Assembly (NCBI GenBank): GCA_017545365.1
Contig: JAFWOP010000028.1
Location: forward strand, 56,844-120,843
Direction: 5' to 3'
Source of the DNA: Bacteroidales bacterium
Lineage (GTDB): Bacteria > Bacteroidota > Bacteroidia > Bacteroidales > P3
DNA length: 64,000 bases
Below the pieces are notes generated by a model. The model saw nothing but the letters and a program-made list of their open reading frames with translations. It had not been told where the DNA came from and made no database searches. Of the stretch, positions 48,184 to 56,561 are shown piece after piece (the first letter of the stretch is position 1; each line of letters begins with the position of its first letter). A program made the position numbers and the translations under genes.

Positions 48184-50340
48184 ATGAAAAAGATTGTTTC
48201 ACTTATAGCAATGGCAGTCCTGCTGACGGCGGAGTTGTGTGCACAGTCATATACAACATGGCCGACACCTTCGCGGGATACGCTGTCCTGCGGACGGCAG
48301 AGCAACTACTACTACAGCAGGTGGCTTGACACTACCGAATACTATCTGCAGCCTCCTTGGAATCTTTGGATAAGATCAGGTAGTAACATGTGGGGGTCAG
48401 GTGCGTACAACGAGATAAATGGTTGTTGTGATAATTGTATATATATACAGCGGAATGAGGTTTCCCGGCCTATTCGTATCAAGGGCCTGTGGGCGATGCT
48501 GGAGCACAATAGACGAGGCGAAGACTGGTATTACGGTGATGTTTATATTGTAGACACGAATCGACTGCCGGAATACCTATACCTTTATGTGCGAGACACG
48601 AATGTGGAAATTCCATCCTACGAAAAGCCAAATTCGAACTTTGTGAGACGTGTGGCGACGGTGCGTTGGGACACGGCACAGCCCAAAATGATGTGCATAA
48701 GACAGGATGCCGAAGGGTTGTGTTATAGAAAGTACTGTCAGGTGTATGAAGCGTTGTTGGACACGGCTCTCACCTTGTCCGGTGAATTATGGATTGGCGG
48801 ATCCTCCAACAGCACCTCGTATGGCAATGGACTTATTCCCGGTACAAATATATCTAGTTATCATTTTGACCACATGCCATCCTTATATAGATTCTTCTAC
48901 AGTTGTGATGTGATTAATACTCGATGGAGCCATCATATATACAGCGAAAACCCCGACGGCCCATGGTTTTATTGTCCAGGAGGTGGTGAATATACCGAAT
49001 TTGGTCCCTTTGGATACATCCTTGACGAACAGCAGTGGCTTGTAGAGGTGGCGTCGGCAGACAGTGCGCGAGGCTTCGGCACACCTAGGGCATTCTATCC
49101 CGACTCTTCCTACACGACCATTCGCGCCTTGGCCAAGAGTTGTTATCAGTTCAGCCATTGGAACGACGGGGTAACCGACAACCCACGCACCGTGTTCGTG
49201 ATGCAGGACACCACGTTCACCGCCTATTTCGATACAGTATCTGTATACAACGTTGAAGTGGGCAGCAATGACGACAGCATGGGTTACGCGGAGTTGCTGG
49301 AAAAACGGCCACCATGGGACGATTACCATTTGACACAGGATGATCTCTATAGGGATCCATACGAATTAGGCATACTAAGCAATTACTATAGACGTGGAAG
49401 CGACAGCACATATTGCAAAGGGGATCCTGCCCAGATGCGTGCCCATGCAAGAGACGGGTACTACTTTTGGTATTGGAACGACGGCATAGCGGTGAACCCG
49501 CGTTTCGTGGCGGTGACGCAGGACACGCAGTTCACAGCCATCTTCTCGCAGGATACGCCACCACCCACATGCAGGGAAGTGAACGGTCTGGAGGCAACGG
49601 TCGACGACGACGGTCGCGTGAGGCTCACGTGGGCGTCGGGAGTGGACGTCCTGCATGTGGGCTGGGAGGTTGCATGGGGCTTGGACGGGACACCTGCCTA
49701 CCAGTGCAATACAAGATTATGTGGCACCGCAACGGTGATTGATAGTTTGGAGAAAGGACAGTGGTATGTGGCATACGTGCGGGCAATATGCATGCACGAC
49801 AGTACGGAGTACTACAGCGACTGGTCACGTGGCGTGAGGGTGTATATCCCCCTAGATATTAAATACACCGTGACGGCTGAAGCAAACTATGAAGAACGCG
49901 GATATGTGGCAGGCGGGGGAGTGTATGAAGAGGGTGCATTGGCAACACTGACCGCCTATGCTGTGGAACCCTATGGTTTTCTACAGTGGAACGACGGGGC
50001 AACGATGAATCCGCGATATGTGGAGGTGACGCAGGACACATCGTTCACCGCCCTGTTTGTAACCCAGGAGGGAATTGCAACAGCGGATAGCCTCGGCAGT
50101 GCTTTCATTCTGTTGCCCAATCCCGCATCGGGCAGTGTGCGCTGCGTGTTGGAGGGAGTTCCGTTCCCCGGCGGGGTGCTCACGATGGCAGATGCCTCGG
50201 GTCGTGAGGTGATGCGCAAGAAGCTGCTTCCGCAGACCATCAGCCACACCATCATGCTGACAGACTATCCAAAGGGGGTCTATTTTATTACCCTCACCAC
50301 AGCGGAGGGAAGTTCCACCCAGAAACTGATAGTGGAGTAA
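48184..50340 (+). CDS. Secreted multidomain protein with type IX secretion sorting domain
   Basis: 718 residues. A signal peptide (S-L-I-A-M-A-V-L-L-T-A to L-C-A-Q) is followed by a 250-residue N-terminal domain of unknown type. Then three 35-residue divergent InlB-type repeats, each W-N-D-G...N-P-R...Q/M-Q-D-T...F-T-A-x-F (near 320, 430 and 600), with a fibronectin-like segment between the second and third. The last 75 residues are a Por/type A sorting domain: L-L-P-N-P-A-S-G, then M-A-D-A-S-G-R-E-V and P-K-G-V-Y-F-I-T-L. It would be exported through type IX secretion and attached to or released from the surface. Likely adhesion or binding. Confidence 0.9.
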   Translation: MKKIVSLIAMAVLLTAELCAQSYTTWPTPSRDTLSCGRQSNYYYSRWLDTTEYYLQPPWNLWIRSGSNMWGSGAYNEINGCCDNCIYIQRNEVSRPIRIKGLWAMLEHNRRGEDWYYGDVYIVDTNRLPEYLYLYVRDTNVEIPSYEKPNSNFVRRVATVRWDTAQPKMMCIRQDAEGLCYRKYCQVYEALLDTALTLSGELWIGGSSNSTSYGNGLIPGTNISSYHFDHMPSLYRFFYSCDVINTRWSHHIYSENPDGPWFYCPGGGEYTEFGPFGYILDEQQWLVEVASADSARGFGTPRAFYPDSSYTTIRALAKSCYQFSHWNDGVTDNPRTVFVMQDTTFTAYFDTVSVYNVEVGSNDDSMGYAELLEKRPPWDDYHLTQDDLYRDPYELGILSNYYRRGSDSTYCKGDPAQMRAHARDGYYFWYWNDGIAVNPRFVAVTQDTQFTAIFSQDTPPPTCREVNGLEATVDDDGRVRLTWASGVDVLHVGWEVAWGLDGTPAYQCNTRLCGTATVIDSLEKGQWYVAYVRAICMHDSTEYYSDWSRGVRVYIPLDIKYTVTAEANYEERGYVAGGGVYEEGALATLTAYAVEPYGFLQWNDGATMNPRYVEVTQDTSFTALFVTQEGIATADSLGSAFILLPNPASGSVRCVLEGVPFPGGVLTMADASGREVMRKKLLPQTISHTIMLTDYPKGVYFITLTTAEGSSTQKLIVE

Positions 50341-50343
50341 ACC

Positions 50344-51051
50344 CTAATGACCGACTTGGGAATAACGCGTTCCCTCGTTTACACATTCAGAAGTGATGTC
50401 CACTACTGTTATCTGAGTGTCGTCGGCTCGGAAGAGGATGTTGTAATGGTTGAAGGTCATGCCGTAGACGCGGTCGGGGTCGTGCTGGTATTGCGGACGG
50501 GGGTTGTGGGCTAGCACATCAAGCAGGGGCTGCCGAAGGTCGGCGGGCAGACGTTCAAGCAGGTCAGAAGGGCAGAGCACGTCAAGCAGTAGGTCTGAAG
50601 GCTGGGTGGCGAAGCCGCTGCGGGCATCGGGGTGGCTGTCGGCGTAGGGCAGGTAGGGCTTGATGTCGTAGATGGGGGTGCCGTCCATGAGGTCGGCACC
50701 GCTGACGTGCAGCACAGGCCCTAGCTGTTCATTCATCTCCACCTTCACCAAACGAACCGATGAAAGTCCTATGGGGTTAGGCCGGAAGGGGCTGCGGGTG
50801 GCGAAGACGCCCATCCTCTCGTTGCCGCCCAAGCGGGGTGGCCGCACGGTGGGCGACCAGTCGTCGCGTACTGCTTGGCTGAACTGCCAGATAATCCAGA
50901 TATAGTCGAAGCCTTCAAGCCCCCGCACGGCTTCGCGCACGCGGTAGGGCGGATCGAAGATGATGCGTCCCGGTGTGTCGACGATGCCTGCCTGACGCGG
51001 GATGCCGAATTTGGAGGGGAAGCAGGTCTCGATATGTGCGATGGGTTGCAT
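50344..51051 (-). CDS. trmO: tRNA (N6-threonylcarbamoyladenosine-37) N6-methyltransferase
   Basis: 235 residues, TrmO/TsaA length. Motifs: I-A-H-I-E-T near the start, F-G-I-P-R-Q-A-G, R-P-P-R-L-G-G-N, G-V-F-A-T-R-S-P-F-R-P-N-P-I-G near 80-95 and the C-terminal Y-x-M-x-F-x-x-Y-N region. It adds a methyl group from SAM to t6A37 in tRNA-Thr. It is convergent with the secreted protein gene, with 3 bases between the stops. Confidence 0.95.
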   Translation of the reverse strand: MQPIAHIETCFPSKFGIPRQAGIVDTPGRIIFDPPYRVREAVRGLEGFDYIWIIWQFSQAVRDDWSPTVRPPRLGGNERMGVFATRSPFRPNPIGLSSVRLVKVEMNEQLGPVLHVSGADLMDGTPIYDIKPYLPYADSHPDARSGFATQPSDLLLDVLCPSDLLERLPADLRQPLLDVLAHNPRPQYQHDPDRVYGMTFNHYNILFRADDTQITVVDITSECVNEGTRYSQVGH

Positions 51052-51068
51052 GGCAGAGGGGGTCTTAT

Positions 51069-51126
51069 GCTAGTAAAACTAGTAATACTAGTAGTGCTAG
51101 TAATACTAGTCATGCTGGTTATTCTA
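51069..51126. repeat. ACTAGTAATA word-repeat between trmO and the PAP2 gene
   Basis: CTAGTAAAACTAGTAATACTAGTAG-like words repeat four to five times with 10-base spacing (actual pattern: CTAGTAAAA, CTAGTAATA, CTAGTAGTG, CTAGTAATA, CTAGTCATG). CTAG is its own complement, so the array can fold in several registers. Confidence 0.7.
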
Positions 51127-51786
51127 GAATGTCAGGTAGGGTGCCAGCCAGTACATAAGGCTGGCACTGAGGATGCCGATTCCCGCTCCGGCTAGGACGT
51201 CGCTGGCCCAATGGCGGTTGTTGTACATGCGCATCACTCCGATGCCTGTGGCTACGGTGTAGCCCGCAACGGCTATGGCGGGGTATTCTTCGCCGTATTC
51301 GCGCCGTAGGATTTCGGCACCGAGGAAGGCGGTGACGGTATGCCCTGAGGGGAAGCTGTTGTACACTCCGTCGTAAGGCCGTTCGACGCGGAGGGCATGT
51401 TTGAGGCCGGTATTGACGGAGAAGGCAAAGAGGGCGGCACCGGCTTCGAGGCATACGAGGTCGCGCCAATTGTGTCGGCTTTCTATGTTGCAGGCCTTGA
51501 GAATGAACACTGAGGCAAGCGTGGTGTACTGTAGGTAGTTCTCTACTTCGAAGCGCGGGTGGCCGTCGTGTTGCAACCAATTGTTGATGTTGTCGTCGAA
51601 GTGGGTGTGCAGCGGCGTGAAAGATATGGCGGTGCCTGTACCTATCAACGCTGCAGGGGCTATTGATTGCTGCCATGTGAAAGCATGGGTGGAATGGCAG
51701 CGGAGTGTGTCGCTACGCTGTGCATTGGCCATGGGGCATGAAACCGTCAGCAGGAGGATTGCTATATAAACTAAAGCCTTTTTCAT
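51124..51786 (-). CDS. PAP2-family membrane phosphatase
   Basis: 220 residues with a signal-like first helix (L-V-Y-I-A-I-L-L-L-T-V-S-C). The three PAP2 motifs are present: K-H-A-L-R-V-E-R-P (K-x6-R-P), S-F-P-S-G-H-T (P-S-G-H) and M-R-M-Y-N-N-R-H-W-A-S-D (R-x5-H-x3-D). It would dephosphorylate lipid phosphates such as undecaprenyl or phosphatidylglycerol phosphate in the periplasm, or lipid A. Its start overlaps the stop of comB by 4 bases. Confidence 0.9.
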   Translation of the reverse strand: MKKALVYIAILLLTVSCPMANAQRSDTLRCHSTHAFTWQQSIAPAALIGTGTAISFTPLHTHFDDNINNWLQHDGHPRFEVENYLQYTTLASVFILKACNIESRHNWRDLVCLEAGAALFAFSVNTGLKHALRVERPYDGVYNSFPSGHTVTAFLGAEILRREYGEEYPAIAVAGYTVATGIGVMRMYNNRHWASDVLAGAGIGILSASLMYWLAPYLTF

Positions 51787-52514
51787 TTCGTTATGCTCAA
51801 TATCCCTTCCCTAAGAATGGGTACTAAGGGACAGGTGTCGTGTTGGAATGCGAATTCGATGTCCTTTTGTGCGCCGAATCCGATAAGGCGCTGCACATGG
51901 CTCGCGTGGAGCATGGAGTATTCGTATGGCCGGTTGTCGCACATCCGCCAGAAGTCTAGTGCCATGTGAACGGCATCGTGGCTTGAGGCATAAGCCCCGC
52001 TCTCTATCAGCCGCTGGCACAAGGCTCCTGCAAAGAGGGTGTCTTCGATGCTGAAGTCGTTCTTCCAGCCACTACAGAGGATGACCAAATCTTGTGGCTC
52101 TATCAGCAGCTGGTGGGTGAGGGCAGTGATGTTGGCGAAAGCTCCTACGAGGGTGCGTTCCGCATCGCTGCCGCGAAGTATGCACACGGTGCCGTTGGTG
52201 GTGCTGTAGGCCATCTTTTTGCCACGGAGGTCCATGGTGAGGTATTCGGTGGGGGAGTTGCCGCACTCGGCATCTTTCACCTTCCTGCCACCCCGCTCGG
52301 CGGCACTGATAAAGCCAAGGGCCTTGTAGTGGTCAAGCCCTTCTAAACTATCAAGTGGCACTATTGCCTCCACCCCCGCTTGGAAGGCAGCGCAGATGGC
52401 CGTGGTGGCGCGCAGGATGTCCACAGCCACCACGGTGTGATGCTCGCGAATTCCGCGGTAGTCGTATAATGCCGGGGTGAGCGAGAGCTCAATCTTTGAA
52501 ACACGCATCTCCAA
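51783..52514 (-). CDS. comB: 2-phosphosulfolactate phosphatase-like protein (ComB)
   Basis: 243 residues. Conserved ComB segments: V-V-A-V-D-I-L-R-A-T-T-A-I near 30-42, A-E-R-G-G-R-K near 72, G-N-S-P near 85, S-T-T-N-G-T near 103 and L-C-S-G-W-K-N near 145. In archaea the enzyme works in coenzyme M synthesis. Bacteroidota carry homologues without that pathway, so the true substrate is open. The start overlaps the previous gene (52489-53277) by 26 bases; an ATG at 52508 is an alternative. Confidence 0.88.
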   Translation of the reverse strand: MEMRVSKIELSLTPALYDYRGIREHHTVVAVDILRATTAICAAFQAGVEAIVPLDSLEGLDHYKALGFISAAERGGRKVKDAECGNSPTEYLTMDLRGKKMAYSTTNGTVCILRGSDAERTLVGAFANITALTHQLLIEPQDLVILCSGWKNDFSIEDTLFAGALCQRLIESGAYASSHDAVHMALDFWRMCDNRPYEYSMLHASHVQRLIGFGAQKDIEFAFQHDTCPLVPILREGILSITK

Positions 52515-53277
52515 ATACTTCTTCAGTAACTGATGAACGTTCTATGCTGCCGTCAGGGAAGATGGTGAAGCCGTAGAAGCTGGGGTTGGCAGATATGTAT
52601 TGGTCGTGGCGGAAATACCACCGGCTGGCGCCTGTAGGAAGGCTCCGAAGCACAAAGTCGCTCATAGCCTGCAACAGGATGCAGCGATGGGCAAGGCGGC
52701 TGTTGAAGCCGGTGCGGTTGATGAATTCGATGTCGGTGCTTAGCTCCACGGGGGCACCTTTGGCATCCACAGGCTGCATCTTGCTGCCCCTCACCCAGCT
52801 ATGCATCAGCTCTAAGCCGGTCTTGGTGGAGCGGAGGGTGTACTCGGCGAATACCACCACTTCGTTGACTTCAGGCTCCTGCCATTTGTGAATGGAGATG
52901 AGCAGCACCGCATCGATGCCGTAAATGGTGGAGAGGAAAGTGAGGTCGTCATGAGCCAATTGCTTGTATTCCTTGCCGATGGTGTCGAGGAGGACATCGG
53001 TGGCAAGGGGAGAAATAAGGTAGTAGCCTTGGTTCACTAGTGGCTCGGAGATGGACTGGCGGACAAATTGAGCAGCCTGCGTGAGCTCGTCTGCCAGCAG
53101 ACGGTCGTGTGTGGTCTTCGGAAGCGGGCGTTGGGCCTTGTCCATCGTGGGGGCGGCGAGGATGACAAAAGGCTGCTCCTTGTAGAGCTCCTCGTAGGTG
53201 GCAATGCGCTTCTCGCTCTTGCAGGAGCAGAGGATTAGAAGCGTCATCAACGGTATGAGCAGGCGTATATGTTTCAT
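52489..53277 (-). CDS. GNA1162/DUF799-family lipoprotein
   Basis: 262 residues. Lipobox L-I-L-C-S-C near 15-20. GNA1162-like features: P-F-V-I-L-A-A-P, N-Q-G-Y-Y-L-I-S-P-L-A-T-D-V and G-I-D-A-V-L-L-I-S-I-H-K-W near 120-132. In many genomes it is encoded with DUF4810 and a CsgG-like protein; these three are thought to form an outer-membrane complex. Here the DUF4810 partner is directly upstream (9 bases), and no CsgG gene is next to them. Confidence 0.85.
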   Translation of the reverse strand: MKHIRLLIPLMTLLILCSCKSEKRIATYEELYKEQPFVILAAPTMDKAQRPLPKTTHDRLLADELTQAAQFVRQSISEPLVNQGYYLISPLATDVLLDTIGKEYKQLAHDDLTFLSTIYGIDAVLLISIHKWQEPEVNEVVVFAEYTLRSTKTGLELMHSWVRGSKMQPVDAKGAPVELSTDIEFINRTGFNSRLAHRCILLQAMSDFVLRSLPTGASRWYFRHDQYISANPSFYGFTIFPDGSIERSSVTEEVFGDACFKD

Positions 53278-53286
53278 AGGGATAGT

Positions 53287-54057
53287 CTATTCTTGGGTTT
53301 CTTTTGATTTCCTTTTCGTGTCTTCTGCTTCTTTCTTGGCTTTGGCAGCTGCTTGGGCCTCTTTCTTCTTGGCTTTGGCTGCTTCTTTCTTGGCCTTCTC
53401 GGCTTCTTTGGCTGCCTGTTTGCGAGCCTTTTCGGCCTCCTTCTTGGCGGCAGCCTTCTCCTTCTGGGCCTTCTCCTTGGCTTTTGCCTTGGCCTTGCGT
53501 TCGGCTTCCTTGGCTTTGGCCATCTCGGCCTTGGCTTTCTTTGTCTCTAGGGCCTTCTGCTCTTTCTCCTCCTTCATCTGTTGCTTAAGGAGGCGTTGGT
53601 ATTCAGGGTCATTGTCCAACTGGCGCTGGAAGGCCTCTTCTTCGGGTGTGAGGGTTACCTTGATGGTGTCGAGTGTCTTGATGTTGATGCGCGAGGTGTC
53701 TATATGGCTCACGGCTTTCATCCCGGGGGTGAGCACGCTGATAAGGTAGTCGACATAGGCAGTGCTGTTTGGGAAGAAGACTTTCTCGTTGTTAAACATC
53801 ACGTTAGCCTGTTCGATGCAGCCCAGCCGTGCCAATGCCACTCCATAATCGGCGTAGAGCCCCGGGTGTAGCGTCCCTTTCTCCAAATTGTAGTTGATGG
53901 CTTCGGCATAGGCCTTGGCCACATCGCGCAGTTTGGACTCAGTGGGTTGGAACATGTATTGTGTCAGCGGGGCAGGGTTGACGACGAGCTGCCCCTCGTT
54001 ATAACAAGCTGATGCCAAAAGTGCTACCAATAGCGATACTAAGATGAGTTTCTTCAT
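53287..54057 (-). CDS. DUF4810-family lipoprotein with charged C-terminal tail
   Basis: 256 residues. Lipobox L-L-A-S-A-C near 13-18. The body (P-L-T-Q-Y-M-F-Q-P-T-E and Y-A-D-Y-G-V-A-L-A-R-L-G near 70-81) is DUF4810 with a TPR-like helix. From about residue 155 to the end it is almost pure A/K/E, a long coiled coil or extended tail that could reach the peptidoglycan. Partner of the GNA1162-like protein downstream. It begins 34 bases after the RNase P RNA gene, so it may be read from the rnpB promoter. Confidence 0.85.
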   Translation of the reverse strand: MKKLILVSLLVALLASACYNEGQLVVNPAPLTQYMFQPTESKLRDVAKAYAEAINYNLEKGTLHPGLYADYGVALARLGCIEQANVMFNNEKVFFPNSTAYVDYLISVLTPGMKAVSHIDTSRINIKTLDTIKVTLTPEEEAFQRQLDNDPEYQRLLKQQMKEEKEQKALETKKAKAEMAKAKEAERKAKAKAKEKAQKEKAAAKKEAEKARKQAAKEAEKAKKEAAKAKKKEAQAAAKAKKEAEDTKRKSKETQE

Positions 54058-54090
54058 TTGGGAGTGTCTCGTTTAATGTTCATAAAAATA

Positions 54091-54468
54091 AAACGGCAAC
54101 CTCATAAGCCGGGTTCTGTTCTGCCGCATGCGGCAGTCTCTATCATTAATCTACTGCCGGCGTCACCGCCGGCCTCTATCAACCTACCCCCCGACATCAG
54201 GCGAGCCGGCCCTACAACTGTCGGTATATTTGGTCTTTCAACCCATAAGGTTTGCCATCGGGCACCATTGCTGATGCCCGTCGTGAGCTCTTACCTCGCG
54301 CTTGCACCCTTGCCCGTAGGCGGTTTGTCTTTCTGTGGCACTTGCTGTCGGCAGGACGCTTGCCTTCCTGCCGCCTTCCCGTTAGGAAGTATGGTGGCTC
54401 GTGTTGCCCGGACTTTCCTCTCGCAATACCCGCAAGGGCATTGCCAGCGATAGAGTCAGTTGCCGTTT
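54091..54468 (-). ncRNA. rnpB: RNase P RNA, bacterial type A
   Basis: The minus strand has all hallmark segments: P1 arms AAACGGCAAC at the 5' end and GTTGCCGTTT at the 3' end, the GAGGAAAGTCCGGGC box early in the molecule and the 3' ACAGAACCCGGCTTA motif. About 378 bases between the P1 ends. It is the ribozyme that trims tRNA 5' ends. A promoter box lies about 33 bases upstream. Confidence 0.96.
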
Positions 54469-54500
54469 ATTTCAATGTACTGTTTTCTTCTTTCAAACTG

Positions 54501-54508
54501 CAAAAATA
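54501..54508 (-). promoter_or_regulatory. -7 promoter box for rnpB
   Basis: The minus strand reads TATTTTTG-CA, ending about 33 bases before the P1 arm, so a short 5' extension would be transcribed. Confidence 0.65.
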
Positions 54509-54994
54509 CGTTTTTTTTTTGACATGGGTAAAAAAATGTGCAAATCACTCGCAGAAGGATGCTCCGCCAACCATGGTGCAATGCCTCGCACGAGGCTCTC
54601 AAAAGAACTGATTTCGTTAATGCGGCATTTGGCGGAAGGCTGGGCGGTCCAATGCCGTATTCCTCATTTTATAGTTCCTCCGACCATTCCACTTTCGTCG
54701 CGGTGTGACACCAGTTTCACCTTTTCTACCCTCTTTTCCCTCCATTTTGGTTCGTTCTATATATGGTTTCATTTTTTATTATGAAACGAAATCGTAGCAA
54801 AAAAAGAAGTGTAACAGTAATAGAGTAATGGCGATATCCAGAGTTCGCGGTGGGAGGGGTGCGACGTTTTAGTCCTTTTTATGATAGGCGAGGGCGAAAA
54901 TGTGGTAAACTGGATATTGCTGAACTATAATAGTTTATCGTGATGAAGGTGAAAAATGTGAGTGGTGACTATGTAAAAAGTGATTTTTTTCTTG
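54509..54994. other. Gap without a supported gene
   Basis: No coding frame here has convincing composition. Two weak hairpins are visible: AATGCGGCATTTGG with CCAATGCCGTATT (about 54621-54665) and GTTTCAT/ATGAAAC (54766-54772 and 54781-54787). The right third is AT-rich and leads to the sigma-factor promoter. Confidence 0.5.
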
Positions 54995-55002
54995 TATTTT
55001 TG
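54995..55002 (+). promoter_or_regulatory. -7 promoter box for the ECF sigma gene
   Basis: TATTTTTG-CA, 32 bases before the ATG at 55035. Confidence 0.6.
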
Positions 55003-55034
55003 CAACAAAATGGCCTTTTTTCGGTCTTATATAT

Positions 55035-55595
55035 ATGTTAAACGATCCGGAACAAGTCGTAGCAGCCTGTAAGCGTAAGGACCAAAAGTCCATGAAACTC
55101 CTTTATGAGGAGTTGTCGCCGGTGATGATGGGTGTGTGTATGCGTTATGCGCGGTCGCGCGAGGATGCGCAGGATTTGCTCCACGATGGTTTTGTAAAGG
55201 TGTTTGAGCGAATAGGTCAGCTTAGGAATGCGCAGGCGTTGGTCAAGTGGGTTTACAAGATTATGCTCAGTGTGGCGGTCAACCATGCGCTGGAGAACCA
55301 GATGCTGGTGTATTGCGATTTGGAGGAGCGTGACGAGCAGAACGATTTTATAGAATTGGAACAATGGGATTTTGACCGAGAGACGACAGTGGAAAAGATT
55401 GTGGAGATACTGCAAACCCTTCCCGAGCCTTACCGTCTGGCTTTCAACATGAGGGAGGTGGAAGAGATGGAGTATAAGGAAATCTCGGAGAAGATGAAGG
55501 TGCCAGAGACCACGGTGCGGTCGTATGTGCATCGGGCTAAGAAGATGATTAGAGGGCGGTTGGGCGTTACACCCGAAAGCTCTTCTATGGATTGA
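55035..55595 (+). CDS. ECF-type RNA polymerase sigma factor
   Basis: 186 residues. Region 2: L-Y-E-E-L-S-P-V-M-M-G-V-C-M-R-Y with D-A-Q-D-L-L-H-D-G-F-V-K-V-F near 45-60. Region 4: L-P-E-P-Y-R-L-A-F-N-M-R-E-V-E near 130 and the helix-turn-helix K-E-I-S-E-K-M-K-V-P-E-T-T-V-R-S-Y near 150-166. It directs polymerase to a specific regulon, probably released by a membrane partner. The next gene, 23 bases on, has an anti-sigma-like N-terminus. Confidence 0.94.
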   Translation: MLNDPEQVVAACKRKDQKSMKLLYEELSPVMMGVCMRYARSREDAQDLLHDGFVKVFERIGQLRNAQALVKWVYKIMLSVAVNHALENQMLVYCDLEERDEQNDFIELEQWDFDRETTVEKIVEILQTLPEPYRLAFNMREVEEMEYKEISEKMKVPETTVRSYVHRAKKMIRGRLGVTPESSSMD

Positions 55596-55618
55596 TAAAC
55601 AATTAACGAGGATATAAT

Positions 55619-56467
55619 ATGAATGACAAGTTGAAGAATTACAGAGCGAACCCCGACCCCGAAGTGTGGGATCGGATTCAGAAGACCATCCGCCGCAAGG
55701 CTATCCGCCGTCAGGCGTTGACTGCGGCTGCGGGGGCTGTCATTGTTGCCTCTGCAATAGTGGCAACGGTCAATTGGCCTTCGGAGATGTCAGCCCCGGC
55801 CGCTCAAACGGCTCCACAAGTGGCACAGATGAATACTGAACGGCTGAATGTTCAACCAATTGCTACGCCTGAGCCGGCTAAGGCTGAGGCTGCAAAGCCT
55901 GTGATAGTGCAACAGCCCTCAGAACCCGTTTCCCCGGTGGTGGAATCCTCACAGGCTCCGGCGGTTGCCTCGCAGCAGGAAGCCAAGGCCGAACCCCGGC
56001 CTGCGGTTGTAAAGGAGGCACCTGTAGCGCCGCTGACGTTGCCAAAGAGCGAATCGGTTGCCGAGCCAGCACCAGTTGTATCAGAACCCGAACCCCAGCT
56101 TGTTGTAGAGCAGCCTGCTGTGAATCCACAGCCCGCCAAGTCGTCCAGCAAGTCGGCAGTGGTAGTGCCTAATGAGGATACTATTCTGTGGTTTCCCAAT
56201 GTCTTTATCCCAGGTTCGGACGATGAGGAAATCAACATCTTCCGTCCGCGGATGAACCATGCGGGCGACGTGGTCAGCAACTATAAGATGGCTATCTTCA
56301 ACCGTGGTGGTACGCAAGTGTTTATAAGTAGCGATATCAATCAAGGCTGGGACGGCACATTCCGAGGCCGCGAGATGCCGCAGGCCACGTATGTGTATAT
56401 TGTCTACTTTACCGATAGGGATGGCTTCCGCCACCAACGGAAAGGCACTATCACTTTGATTAGATAG
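55619..56467 (+). CDS. Anti-sigma-like membrane protein with C-terminal CHU_C (gliding-motility/type IX) domain
   Basis: 282 residues. The cytoplasmic start (N-Y-R-A-N-P-D-P-E-V-W-D-R-I) resembles Bacteroidota anti-sigma proteins, followed by a membrane helix at about 33-52. Residues 55-180 are a P/A/E/V-rich, low-complexity spacer. The last 95 residues are a CHU_C domain: F-P-N-V-F-I-P-G-S-D-D-E, then Y-K-M-A-I-F-N-R-G-G-T-Q-V-F and G-W-D-G-T-F-R-G with T-Y-V-Y-I-V-Y and a final T-L-I-R. CHU_C normally ends large secreted proteins. Here it is the periplasmic sensor-like end of a presumed sigma regulator. Confidence 0.85.
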   Translation: MNDKLKNYRANPDPEVWDRIQKTIRRKAIRRQALTAAAGAVIVASAIVATVNWPSEMSAPAAQTAPQVAQMNTERLNVQPIATPEPAKAEAAKPVIVQQPSEPVSPVVESSQAPAVASQQEAKAEPRPAVVKEAPVAPLTLPKSESVAEPAPVVSEPEPQLVVEQPAVNPQPAKSSSKSAVVVPNEDTILWFPNVFIPGSDDEEINIFRPRMNHAGDVVSNYKMAIFNRGGTQVFISSDINQGWDGTFRGREMPQATYVYIVYFTDRDGFRHQRKGTITLIR

Positions 56468-56507
56468 CAAATAAGTCTGTAAGGAACATTGTCATCACTA
56501 TAACGCA

Positions 56508-56553
56508 CGCTGCCCTTTCTTCCGAGCTGTGGCATTGGAATGAAAGGGCAGCG
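56508..56553. terminator. Bidirectional terminator between the sigma operon and nfo
   Basis: CGCTGCCCTTTC (56508-56519) is exactly complementary to 56542-56553, 12 bp around a 22-base loop. It lies between convergent genes. Confidence 0.7.
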
Positions 56554-56561
56554 CGCTTTGT

